A DNA stretch of 64,000 nucleotides. Origin: Micromussa lordhowensis (taxonomy: Eukaryota > Cnidaria > Anthozoa > Scleractinia > Lobophylliidae). The notes beneath the pieces were generated by a model. The model was given only the letters and a program-made list of their open reading frames with translations, was not told the DNA's origin and did not search any database. The position numbers and the translations under genes were made by a program. Positions within the stretch are counted from its first letter, which is position 1. Each line of letters opens with the position of its first letter. Of this stretch, positions 47,695-58,920 are shown in pieces. The stretch is taken from NCBI GenBank assembly GCA_964020085.1, contig OZ026607.1:12613782-12677781 (forward strand), in the 5' to 3' direction.

Positions 47695-50603
47695 ATGGTA
47701 AGTGTTGCATAAGAAAAGATTCTATTTTGTTTTTCTGTGAGGCATTTACTCTGTTGCTTATTCTAAATTGATGACTGATCTCAGATTTATCTCAATTTTA
47801 TTTTGCAGAGTGTGGTTAAAACAGACATGAAAATGAAGCTGCGAATGGTAGGCGCTGTTAACGGGCACAAGTTCGAAATCGAAGGAGAAGGGAAAGGCAA
47901 GCCTTATGAGTAAGTGAACGTTTAGCAACGTTTAATCGTTGAAGTTTTACGGCAGCCTCGCTTCGAACATTGCTTAGTTTTAGTAAAACTTTTTTTCCGT
48001 TTTTTTCTTCGAGAATTCGTCTAAAGCCGTATTTCTTTCAGGATATCGCAGCTGATATAGGGTCTATTTCTTTTTCCTTAGACCTTACGACCGTTAAGGT
48101 GACAAACTAAGAACATAGCGAAAAAGTCTACATCGATACTTTACCCTTATCGTTGCCTAGAAATCGATGCCAAAAATCTACCTTACTTCGCTCAATGTTA
48201 AAAGAATCGTAGAGCTTAAAGTTATGGTTTGTTCTGTAAAGTAATTATATAAGTAGTTATATAAGTAAGTAGGCACTATTTGCGAAGTATTTCTTAGCCC
48301 GGCAACAGTTACCTGAAAACAAGCCTTTCATTACTTGGGTTATATCACCACCCTCTATGATGTGACCAGACATTCAAGTGTCTAGTTATTAAACCTTTCC
48401 ATGCCTAGTTTATCAGGCGATTTGCGTCTTGTTTCTAAAGTATTTCTTTTCCCCCGTTCCTCTTTTCTTTGTTACTTCGATAAGTTGGTATCCTGCCAAT
48501 AAGAGGTCGCGCTTCGTCATTTGTGTCAAAGTAAGCACTGAAAAAGAGCGCACTATTTCTCGATCCACATCAATCAACCCAAGTAGATAACTGCCATTAT
48601 TATCCCAGGACTTTGTAACAGAGGAAAAAGTTCTGCATTCTATATAAACAGTACGTTTTCTTACGTCTTTGGATTTTCGCTTGTGTTTTAGGGGAAAACA
48701 GACTATGAACCTGCAAGTCCTTGCCGGCGGACCTCTGCCTTTCGCTTTCGATATCTTGACTACAGTGTTCGATTACGGCAACAGGACATTCGTCAAATAC
48801 CCAAAAGATATACCAGACTACTTCAAGCAGTCGTTTCCCGAGGGCTTTTCGTGGGAGCGAAGCATGACTTATGAAGACGGGGGCATTTGCCTCGCCACAA
48901 ACGACATAACGTAAGTAATATGTTACATAAGTAATATGTTACGAAGATGCCTCCCGCTAGCCAGGTGTTGAAGAATGAAAAAATAAAATGATGTTTAGCT
49001 TTAATCACCTCACTTTAATTTACCCCTTTTAAATTTTATATTGTCTTCATTGTATTTGTTTCTTTTCGTACAGTTTTAATTGTCTTATTTCCTTCTTGGT
49101 TGGTCACGACTTTAAAGTGTCATTTTGAAATATTGTGAACTACAAGGTTAAGGCAATTTTCCAAAGTGGTTCTTTTTTCTGTATAACCAAAAGGATGACA
49201 AATAAATAAATAAATAACTTTATTTAAGTGTATTTAATGTATTTAGTACTGTTGTGCTGATTGGGGACACTATAAATAAACAAACAAATATTTGTTAAGA
49301 ATTCCAGCTGGTGGGAGGCTGACCAGTTGGTTATTTACAGAACGCGGTCGAGGAGTTGAACTCGGGACTGCCCAGAACAAATCCAGAAAGTGGCAGGGTG
49401 GAGACCTCCAGATTTCAAATCCAGCGCCCTAAGCAACTCGGCCACGCCACCTTCACGAAAGGTGGACTACTTCAAGCAGTCGTTTGAGTTTTTGCTGGTT
49501 TCATCCTTTTTCCTTTTATGAGAATCTGACTTAAAAGTCTCCACTAAATTCTATTAGATATCGATTGCCATTTGTGTCTCACTCCTCTTTTATCAGGATG
49601 AAAATAGTGTTTCTCGTATCTCTGTGTGGTAACACTGTCTCACTTCTTTTTCATCAGAATGAAAGGCGACTGTTTTCATTATGAAATTCGATTTGATGGT
49701 GTGAACTTTCCCGCCAATGGTCCAGTTATGCAAAAGAAGACCGACAAATGGGAGCCATCCACTGAGAAATTGTATGTGCGTGATGGAGTGCTGAAGGGTG
49801 ATGTTAACATGGCTCTGTTGCTTGAAGGAGGCGGCCATCACCGATGTGACTTCAAAACTACTTACAAGTAAGTTAATAATAAGAATAAGAATAATAGGAA
49901 TACTAATAATGTTATTTAACCCGGGAGCTCACATCACCAAAGATGTTATTCAGTGAGGCCCTGTAAAGAAAAAGTTTCAGGTTGAAATAGTTAAAAGTAT
50001 TACAAGTCCAAAAATACAATATTGAAATGTTAATAAAATTACAGGACATAAGGGAGTTTATGTCTGTTCCATTCTGCCATTCCTTGATATAAAAGAAGCT
50101 GTTTTTCATAATTGCGCCTAACTAGCGTTATGTAAATATTGGATTTGCCAGGAGTTTTCTCATACGTTTAAGTGATCTGATGAATCGCAATAAGGACACA
50201 AGACGAAATTTAGTCAAGATATGAATAATTTTGAGAAGTCGCTGTTAGGATTATGAATGCACCGAGCGGGGATTGGTGCTGAACACGATTGAATCTCAAA
50301 GACGAGATCCAGTTATTTACCCAGCAAACATCCTTCCTGCCTTCCGAAGCTGGCAATGATCAGTGCTAGGAGTTTTTACTTTAGAAACAGTATTGTATTT
50401 GTTATATGCTGATGGGACCCGACCCAGTGTCACTGATCCGAGGTCGTTTGTTCCTTTGCAGATCTAAGAAGGCTGTCAAGTTGCCACACTATCACTTTGT
50501 GGATCACCGAATTGAGATAAAAAACCATGACAAAGATTACAACAACGTTGAGCTGTATGAGCATGCCGAAGCTCATTCTGGGCTGCCAAGGCAGGCTAAG
50601 TAA
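47695..50603 (+). CDS. GFP-like fluorescent protein, Asp-Tyr-Gly chromophore, five exons
   Basis: Exons 47695-47697 (ATG only), 47809-47909, 48692-48910, 49658-49867, 50462-50603 join in frame to 224 residues, the normal length. The chromophore is D62-Y63-G64 in TTVFDYGNR. Catalytic R91 (SWERSMTY) and E211 ([10 protein letters not shown]) are present, as are S142 (WEPSTEK) and H193 (YHFVDHR), which shape chromophore state in related coral proteins. The protein forms its chromophore autocatalytically with oxygen and is cytosolic. An Asp first residue is known to me from the green KikG; a His there gives green-to-red conversion, so this one is most likely green and non-converting. Residue 187 is His where the neighbouring copies have Asp (LPDYH). 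Colour is inference. Confidence 0.93.
49199..49451 (-). mobile_element. tRNA-Ser-derived SINE in intron 3
   Basis: On the minus strand the head starts GGTGGCGTGGCCGAGTTGCT (A box) with an anticodon arm GGATTTGAAATC (TGA, Ser-like), and a B-box-like GAGTTCAACTCC about 90 bases into the element. A tRNA-unrelated body and a TTATTTATTTATTTATTTG tail follow. The distance between boxes and the tail exclude a true tRNA gene. Confidence 0.7.
49465..49485 (+). repeat. 21-bp copy of exon 3 sequence inside intron 3
   Basis: GACTACTTCAAGCAGTCGTT(T) is identical to 48,816-48,836 of exon 3. It lies 14 bases beyond the SINE head. Confidence 0.8.
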
Positions 50604-50791
50604 AGGTTTAACGAAAAGGCTTAAACGAGTAAAGGCTTAACGAAAGTCAAGGCGACAACAAGCAGAAAAAAAGTATTTTTAGCTGAAAAGCATTTACTCG
50701 AGATTAGTATTTGATAGCTTCAATTCAAGGATTTTGTTTGGGAGGGGGATTTGCTAGGCACTAGCTTTAGAGTTAAATTTAGTTAAAGACT

Positions 50792-51085
50792 TGCCAGACT
50801 ATCACTTTGTGGATCACCGAATTGAGATAAAAAGCCATGACAAAGATTACAACAACGTTGAGCTGTATGAGCATGCCGAAGCTCATTCTGGGCTGCCAAG
50901 GCAGGCTAAGTAAAGGCTTAACGAAAAGGCTTAAACGAGTAAAGGCTTAACGAAAGTCAAGACGACAACAAGCAGAAAAAAGTTTTTTTAGCTGAAAAGC
51001 ATTTACTCGAGATTAGTATTTGATAGCTTCAATTCAAGGATTTCTTTTGGGATTTGCTAGCGGGCACTAGCTTTAAGATAGTTTC
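50792..51085 (+). pseudogene. Tandem duplicate of terminal exon and 3' UTR
   Basis: Copy of 50,481-50,780, offset 311 bases. It encodes the last 40 residues again, with LPDYH and IKSHD instead of LPHYH and IKNHD. The original acceptor and first codons are missing. The nearby TTTAG would create an immediate stop in the required phase, so it is not a usable alternative exon. Confidence 0.85.
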
Positions 51086-51164
51086 CTTTTTTGTATGATT
51101 ACAGTATAAATATAGACTTTTTAAACCCACTTGCAGTCAATACAAGTAAGAAAACAGTAGTAAA

Positions 51165-51170
51165 AATAAA
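51165..51170 (+). promoter_or_regulatory. Polyadenylation signal of the fluorescent protein gene
   Basis: AATAAA followed by a T/G-rich stretch. The pseudogene has the counterpart AATAAACTCGTTGTC at 56,740. Confidence 0.55.
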
Positions 51171-51483
51171 CTTGTTGTCAAAACCAGGTTTTGTGGAGTG
51201 TCCTTATCATAGAGTACTGGCTATTTAAAGCCGGATTATGAATCGTTTTCCTTCCCCTTCTGCTCATTGTTTGTTTCAAATGGCGAACTACAACAGGAAG
51301 GGTGCAAGATTTAATACAGGAATCACTCACTCGTGCCTTTCTTTCTTTTAAGTGTGCCCTACCTCCAAATCCTGATTAGGGTCTGAATAAATCAGCTTTA
51401 TTCGAAGCATTTCTGTGAGAACAATTTGAGTGAAACTTTCGTCTTTTCTTTCCCGGTTAAAGTCTTACTCATTCTACTGCAAG

Positions 51484-51569
51484 ACAATAGACCTCAGCAC
51501 GAGGCTCTGGGGAATAAATACAGAGTTTGTGGGGTTTATTCCCCGGAGCCTCGTGCTGAGGTCTATTGT
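51484..51569. repeat. Hairpin MITE
   Basis: ACAATAGACCTCAGCACGAG and complement, a stem of about 34 bases with a 16-base loop. Confidence 0.8.
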
Positions 51570-52050
51570 TTTAGACTGAATTTTAATATATCGAAATTGG
51601 TCTATTGCTTGCTTATGCAACTCGAATGGAAAGATCTGTACACCCAAAATCAAATTTATAAAGCTTTGATGGTAAATAGGTCTTTGAACGGTCTTGTTCC
51701 TGAATACCCCTCATCTAAATTTATTAAACGAAATGTAATACGTTTCGCTTGAAGAGACTCCAAAAACAAACGAGTTATTCCCTTTCCACGAACTAACTAT
51801 CTCAAACATAGTTTTGCGGTGCAACCCTCCCGAACAGCCAATCGCAAGACCTTAGAAAGGTTAAAAACTTAAAACGCTTGCTCAATCTTGAATTTAAAAA
51901 TTAGATACACGATATTCATGGAAAACAGGTTTTTTATTATATGGTAAGTGATAAGATAAGTTTTAGTAAAGATATAAATATATTCATTGCATTTGTAAAT
52001 CCTGATAAATTTTCACCGTGTACAAAGAGAGATTAAAGATTAACGATTTT
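51570..52050 (+). mobile_element. 3' tail of a non-LTR retrotransposon
   Basis: Open piece to 51,752 (LEWKDLYTQNQIYKALMVNR, LNGLVPEYPSSKF), then in broken frames RDSKNKRVIPFPRTNYL: the same RT tail type as 42,616-42,960, opposite strand. Confidence 0.65.
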
Positions 52051-53379
52051 TAGGATTGAATTTGCTTTATTCGAACCATTTCTGTGAAAACAAAATTGGA
52101 CTTGGTTGAATTTTCGACTTTTCATTCCCCCTCGTTGTAACTCCGAATGGCACAAGGAGTCTGGGTTGAGCCCACCAAGGCAACACTACTTTTTGAGGGG
52201 ACTATCGGCCCACATACCATAAGCGTTGTGGCTCCGTGCTCACTTCTTGTTAAACCGTCTACCATACTTCATGGCTCTGAGCTGTGCCACTGCTGGTTAG
52301 CAAAAGCTCAGAACTCCATTATCAAATAGCGTATGCACCCTTCGGCTTTGGGAATTATACATGGGTCAAAACAAACGACGTGCATGGGATTTTGCAGTGC
52401 TTCTGTGAAGACGATCACTGGTATTGCTTGGCGGAATAGGGTGCAAGTTTCTATTAAATGAAGGGTAAAATGCCCTTTGGATGCCCCCACCAAGGACCAC
52501 CCTACTTTCCTTTTTACTATTTACCCCATCAGTATCCAGAGCTCCAGCTTCCGAATTTTACCAATTTGCGAAATTCGCAAAAGGGTGAACATGAATTATC
52601 TTTTTTAAATGGCTTTTTTGGACGAACCCGTGAAAGCCAAATCATGTAGAATCTGAAAAAGAAAACAGACAAAAATCCATTTCATACAATTTCAATGCTC
52701 TATTTTCTAAAAGGCCTTTTGTTTACAGAAAAATGTTTACGGAAGGACACTGTAGGCTGTTATAGTTCACCACTACATTTTCTCCGAATGTTATTGGTTT
52801 AAATTTATCACGTGACGCGATACTGTTCATCCGCGGAGAGTCACTATCAGAACATAAGGCCCATCGATCTTATGTTGTGTTGCATCAGTGGTGTCTCTTA
52901 CTATAGCTGTTTTTCTACTCTTGAGTTTGTTATCGTCACCCATTGATATGCCTAAACTAAGATTTATTTCATCTCTTTTGATAACGCATATTGTTATAGT
53001 CCCAGACCATCCGGATCAGTTTCAAGGGCCGAGAACGAGTATTGATCTTCATTTCCGTTCTGAAAATGAATTAACTATTGAAAAACGCCTCCTGTAAAAT
53101 ATCTTTCATAATGTCAATCGAAATGACCAGACTGAAAGTCATATTTTTGTGAATAAAGCTGTTGACCGAATAAGGAATTTAGAATTTTCAACGACAACAC
53201 ACTAGGTTATATTCGGCTGAGTTGTAGAGAAAGAGACAAAATGGAACCTTCTTTCATATGGTTAAGATAACTTAGATTTCAAAGTCGTTTGTCAACCGGT
53301 TTTTGAATGAGTTCACTTGCTGCCTGCTCAGGCACTACATTGAGTCTTGTCTTTGATAAGTACGTTATCGACCCTTTAC
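52051..53379. other. Intergenic, no gene recognised
   Basis: Only frames of 60-70 codons without domains. Confidence 0.4.
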
Positions 53380-54420
53380 ACGAAAAAATTAGTTGACATC
53401 CCCATTTTACAAGCACTTGGGCACGCGTTGATTTCTCAGGGGAATCCCGTGCCAAGGACATTCCAGAAATACCTCCAGTGTTCACTGTTTGTACTGTAAG
53501 ATCAAAGGTGACTGAATTGTAATGCTTTTCCTCAAGGCTACTCTATAAACTTTCTGGTGTTTACAGCTCTGTGCAGAGCAGTTAAGTAGTATAAATGACC
53601 GCGCTTTTGATGCCATATTGTGACTCTTTCTTAATATAAAGGTTAACGCTGACGAAATGTCAGTATCTAATCTATATTGTAGAGGATTTTCATAGTTCAT
53701 CCTTGACAAAGTGTTAAACATTCCCTCACGAACAGATAAGTCAAAAGGACGAAACAGAATCTTGTATCAATTAAGCTGTTATACAGATGATTAGCTAGCC
53801 GATTAACTTTCTCTGGGTACACAATATTACGTAACAGACCATCACACAATTGCACTTGCTAAAAATAGTTAGTTGACATCCCTAAGGACTAACGGTTTTA
53901 CAACTTCCTGGGCACGCGTTGACTTCACGTTCAATTTTCAAGGGAATCGCGAGCCAAGGACATTCCAGATATACTTCCAGTGTTCACTGTTTGCACTGTA
54001 AGATCAAGAATGACTGAATTATCTTCCTTGTCCTCAAAGCCACTTGATAAACTTTCTAGTGTTCGCCAACGCGATACAGAGCAGGTAAGCCGAAAAAAGG
54101 ATTGCGCTGTTAGTGCCATATTTTGACTCTTTCGTAACCGGCTTATTGAGGGTTTTCAGTAACGAAATGAATTTTATAAGTTAAATATGTTATTTCAGAG
54201 TGTAACGTTATTCAAGTTATTATTACAGTTAGTTATATAATAACTTCCGACAAAGGATGCATCTCTGTTCAAATTTCATGAGTGATAACAAACCCAGGAT
54301 GTAATAACTAATTAATCTAAATCAAGCCAAATCAAATTAGAGATTATGATTGATCGATTGATGGAACAAGACGGAGAGAACATACAAAAAACGTTATAAG
54401 TCTCCAGGATTACAAGTCAT
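53380..54420. repeat. Duplicated 5'-flank blocks of the fluorescent protein locus
   Basis: Two related blocks (53,380-53,640 and 53,830-54,130) each contain TTAGTTGACATCCC, TTCACTGTTTG and GTAAGATCAA and match 44,480-44,760. 54,300-54,370 matches 44,960-45,010. Confidence 0.7.
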
Positions 54421-54798
54421 GCATGGTCTCATGAAAGCAGATATCACATTAAATAAGTGTTATGAATACTGGAACACCATGACGACCCCCAATTAAATAA
54501 ATACCATAAATATCGACACGATTACACTCTCTTGTCGATACCCCAAGGTGACTTTCCATCTTAACAACGAAAACGTATGGCTTGATATGATAGACATCAA
54601 AGGGTTGTTATTTGTTACAAAGGGTTGTTTGTTTTATTAGGGTTCCCGGCTTATAATTGGCTCACGTCCATATTGGTTGTGGCATTTTAAAGCAGTATCG
54701 TCCACGCTGAAGTCTCATTCACCCTTGTGATTTGGAAGAGAACAGATCGAGAGCAACAAGAGCTGTTAAAGGCACATATCTTGCTTACGCCTTCCATC

Positions 54799-56499
54799 AT
54801 GGTAAGTGCTGCACAAGAAAAGATTTAATTTTGTTCTTCACTGATGAATTTAATCTACTGCTTACTCTGAATTGGTGACTGATCTCAAATTTATCCCAAT
54901 TTCATTCCACAGAGTGTTATTAAATCGGACATGAAGATCAAGCTGTGTATGGAAGGCGCTGTAAACGGGCACAAGTTCGTGATTACAGGGGAAGGAAGTG
55001 GCCATCCTTTCGAGTGAGTAGAAGTCTAGAGCTTTTTAATGATTGTGGTCAGTTTCACGTCAGCCTCGCTTCAAATATTGCTTAGTTTTTGGAGAAAAAG
55101 ATATTTTCTCATTAAACAACATGTAATACCGAAAATTGCTCTATCTACCTTTCCTATGGATCTGGTTTGTTCTGTAAAATAATCATACCGGTTCGAATGG
55201 TCTATTTGCTATGCATTTCTTAGGCAGGCAACAATGACGTGAAAACAAACTTCCCATTAGTTGGGTCATTATATCAGATTGAACACACCCTCTGTGGTGT
55301 GACCAGGCTGGCAAGTGTCTAGTCATTAAACCGCTCCATAAAAAGTTTATCAGGCGATTTACTCCTTTTCTCTGAGGAACTTTCTTTTGCCGTGTTCCTG
55401 TTTTCCTCTTAGATAAATTGGTATCCTGCTGCAATAAGAAATCGTTGAGTCGAGTCGTCATTTGTGTTAAAGTAGGCACTGAAAAAGAGTGAACTATTTT
55501 TCGATTCAATCAACCCAGTAAGATACTTGACATCGTTATTCCAGGACTATGTAACAGAGAAAAACGTTCTGCATTCCATATGAAGAGTACATTTTCTAAC
55601 GTATTTGGTTGCTTGTTTGTGTTTTAGGGGAAAACAGACTATCAACCTGACAGTCATAGATGGTGGACCTCTATCTTTAGCTTTCGATATCTTGACAGCA
55701 GTATTCGATTATGGCAACAGACAGGGCGACCCGAAAGACAGGCCAAACTTTTTCAAACAGTCGTTTCCTGATGGGCATTCCTGGGAACGAAGCATGACTT
55801 ACGAAGACGGGGGCATTTGCATCGCGCCACAAATGACATAACGTAAGTAAGATGTAAAGCTGAATCCTCCCGCTACGAAGAATTTTAGAGACTTTTTAGT
55901 TCCATTCAAATCACTTTAATTTAATTTCTGCGTCTTGTCGATATTTAATTGTCATAACTTTTCTTCTTTCGGTAGAGTTTTAACTTTCTTATTCCTTTCG
56001 TGTTTTAAATTGACTGTAAAGTGTGAACCAGAAGTTTAAGGCACATTTCCGAATTGGTTCTCTCTGTTTCCAATAAAAAGAAATTTAAAACCAAATCACT
56101 GGTTTCATCTGGTATCATCTATTGAATTATATTGCCAAGTATGTCTGTAAATGAAATAGTGTTTCTTGCATGTTTGCGTGGTAACATTGACTATGTTTCA
56201 TTTCTTTTTCATCAGAATGAAGGAAGACGTCGACAACGGTTTTCTCTATGAAATTCTATTTGATGTTGTGAACGACCCTGCCAATAGCCCAGTTATGCAG
56301 AAGAAGACTGTGAAATGGGAGCCATCCACTGATCCGAGTTCGTTAGTTCCTTTGCAGAGCTAGGAAGGTTGCCCAGTTGCCAGACTATCACTTTGTGGAT
56401 CACCGAATTGAGATCTTAAACCATGACAACCATTACAACAAGGTTAAGCTGCATGAGCATGACCAAGGTTCATCTGGGCTGCCAAGGCAGGCCAAGTAA
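54799..56499 (+). pseudogene. Second fluorescent protein copy, inactivated
   Basis: The same five-exon plan: 54799-54801, 54913-55013, 55628-55842, 56216-about 56332, 56358-56499. DYG is kept in TAVFDYGNR. Damage: (1) exon 3 is six bases shorter after GNR; (2) two extra bases near 55,825 (ATCGCGCC) shift the frame to an early TAA; (3) the second half of exon 4 and most of intron 4 are gone, joined at CACTGA (56,327-56,332), so a beta-barrel half is missing and no donor remains. Exon 5 is intact, 142 nt as in the active gene. It cannot make a fluorescent protein. Confidence 0.9.
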
Positions 56500-56739
56500 A
56501 GGCTTAACGAAAAGCCAAGACGACAACATGTAGAAGAAAAGTTGCTTTTTTTAATTGAAATTCATTTACTCGGATTACTATTTGATACTTTCAATTCAAT
56601 TATTTCTTTTGGGATTTGCTAGGCACTAGGTTTCAGCGTTACATTTAGTTAAATAATTATAGTTTCCATTTTTTTTGCGTTATTGCAAGATAATCATAGA
56701 CTTCTTAAACTCAAGTACAAGTAAAAAAACTGTGATGGG

Positions 56740-56745
56740 AATAAA
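56740..56745 (+). promoter_or_regulatory. Polyadenylation signal of the pseudogene
   Basis: AATAAA in the same context as 51,165. Confidence 0.5.
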
Positions 56746-56799
56746 CTCGTTGTCTAAACCAGGTTTTGTAGTGTTCTTATCATATAGTTCGACCTTTTG

Positions 56800-57780
56800 A
56801 AAGAGTTTGAATTGTTTTCCTCCCCTTTCGTCTCACCTTATTTTTATGGTGCTGTAGCTAAATTCAGCTCTCGCAGATAAATACTGTGGAAGAAGTTTAA
56901 AAATAAACCTAATGATTGGCTGGGACAAATGGTCTAGTTTCTTTTAAAGTGCACCTAACCCCTAAATTTGTTTTCCGGCTAAAAAAATCGTCATGCTTTG
57001 GTGGCTACTTCTTCGAAAAAAATTTTGGATTTGGTCAAATCCTTGAATTTTTATGCCCCGCTGAAGTCGAGTTCCGAATGGACCACGACCGCGTAAATGG
57101 GGATCTGGGCAGAGTAGAGTTGTGACGTCACTTCGAGAAGACGCTCAAGCAATTCTCAGCCAGTCGTTGCTCTGCGAAAGCGTTTCTAGCACGAAAATTC
57201 ATTCTATTTGGTCTTGATAGCCTCATCGGACTTGGAGACGAGCTTCGACTCAGACGACTCGGATATTAATTTTATTGCTGGATACGAACTTGAAGACGAA
57301 GGGCATTTATCAGTCTTGCATTAAGTGTCGATTTGAAGTCAAAAGTTGAAATCGAAAAAAAAAACAATGCTAGTAGTGCTCAGTAGATTGACAGCAACGT
57401 AACAATGTGTTGCGTGCAGCCTAAGATCCTGGGCCAGGTGGCAGAGCGAAAGAAGAATCGTCGAGGAGGCAACTGGAGGACACTGGACACCCTTCATGTT
57501 AAATGCAATGATATGGGTGGCCAAGCAAAGATCTCATGAAAAGCCGTAATTATTTAATGTGCCTGTTTTAATTCGAAGTAAAGCCGCAAATTTTCCCGAA
57601 TTTATGGATAGTGTTGTCTTCAGTAATTCCCAAAGAACCAGAGACTAATCCTTCGGATGACGAGAAACCTAAACACCGTACTAAGAGCGTGAGCGACACC
57701 GTCATTTTCGTTGTAGGTTGTCTTATGGTTTCAAAACCACAGTAACTGGGAGAAATCAGGACTATTCAAACCTGCTCCGG
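56800..57780. other. Intergenic, no gene recognised
   Basis: 56,930-56,970 resembles 51,320-51,370 (the CTTTTAAAGTGCACCTAACC type), so the 3' flank was duplicated too. Short frames only. Confidence 0.35.
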
Positions 57781-57882
57781 GTTGTTCGAAAGGTAGATAA
57801 CGCTATCCACTGGATATATAACTATCCAGTGGATAGCATGGGTTGTTTGTTAACATTTACCGTTATCCATCTTTCGAACAAC
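57781..57882. repeat. MITE with nested palindrome
   Basis: Ends GTTGTTCGAAAGGTAGATAA and a near-complement; inside is the palindrome GCTATCCACTGGATA/TATCCAGTGGATAGC. Confidence 0.75.
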
Positions 57883-58429
57883 TTGGGCCTGGCCGTTATC
57901 AGCCAAAATCAGAAATAAAACACTTATATATGATTTAACTCTTTTGCCAAGAGAAGCACTGTTTGAACGAACTCAGCTGTCGTTTCTTGTACAAATTCCA
58001 ATGATTATCCGATATCACGCATACAAGAAAACGTTTCTAATCTAAATCGATATTAATTAAAAAGCACAATTTTTTCCAAAAAATGTCTCCATAATTCTGT
58101 GCAATTGACCTATCTAAGACTCTAACGAGCAAACTTTTGGGCCGATTAACGATCTTAGGCATTTTAGATCAATCATATCAGATTTACCCGTTTTTATGGA
58201 TTTATCGATTGATAAAGGGATTGAATACGCCGGAATAAACATGGACACGCCGAAATGATATGAACAAATACTTGATCAAAAGAAGCAAAGAAATTACACA
58301 GGGCCAGGAGTCCTGGTGTCACTGATATCGTTCAGCAGTTTCCAGCAGTTCTCCTGGTCTACTAATTTGGTCTTTTCTTGCAACGACTTCAACGTGTGAG
58401 AAGGTGAGCACGAGTAGCCATGCTTGCCC

Positions 58430-58920
58430 CGTGAACAACTTCTGATCTTGATCAAATGCTCCGACTGCCAGGCTTCCTACATTGGTGAGACAGGCGGGAA
58501 ACCTTAACACGAGACCGACTGAACACAAACGAGCAACGATAAATGGTGATGTCAACCGACAATCACATTCCTGTGCATCATCAACTGACCAACCACGCCG
58601 TTGACTGGGACACTGCTCAATGCTTAACCTACAACAATTTTCAACGACTGACTCTGAAAAGCTGGTACACTAACTTAGAAGAGACGCCTCTTAACACATT
58701 TTGACAAGTACCAGCCCATTACAAACGATTATTCACGACATAAACGAAACCAACAAAGGGATCTCTAACAGACCGACTCAATTTGACTGACAAAAGATGA
58801 ATCGAAGCTTACTAGAACCGACCAATCACTGCCGACAAACCTTACACGAGTCTTACCATCATGGCTTAACTGACCAATCACTTTCAACGGACTAGACTAT
58901 TCACTTGATTCTGAAGATGA
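58430..58920 (+). mobile_element. Penelope-like element remnant, GIY-YIG end
   Basis: Plus-strand fragments LIKCSDCQASYIGETG (about 58,448-58,495), then LTLKSWYTNLEETPLN, typical of the GIY-YIG nuclease end. Stops and frame breaks throughout. Confidence 0.65.

Noticed and set aside
49380..49451. True tRNA-Ser gene
   Set aside because: The acceptor stem does not close, the B box is too far away and a SINE body and tail follow.
50792..50914. Alternative terminal exon of the fluorescent protein gene
   Set aside because: The acceptor and first codons are missing and the nearest AG gives an immediate stop in the needed phase.
57130..57540. Coding region rich in Ser/Asp/Glu after the pseudogene
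   Set aside because: Frames are short and broken; no splice signals I could support.
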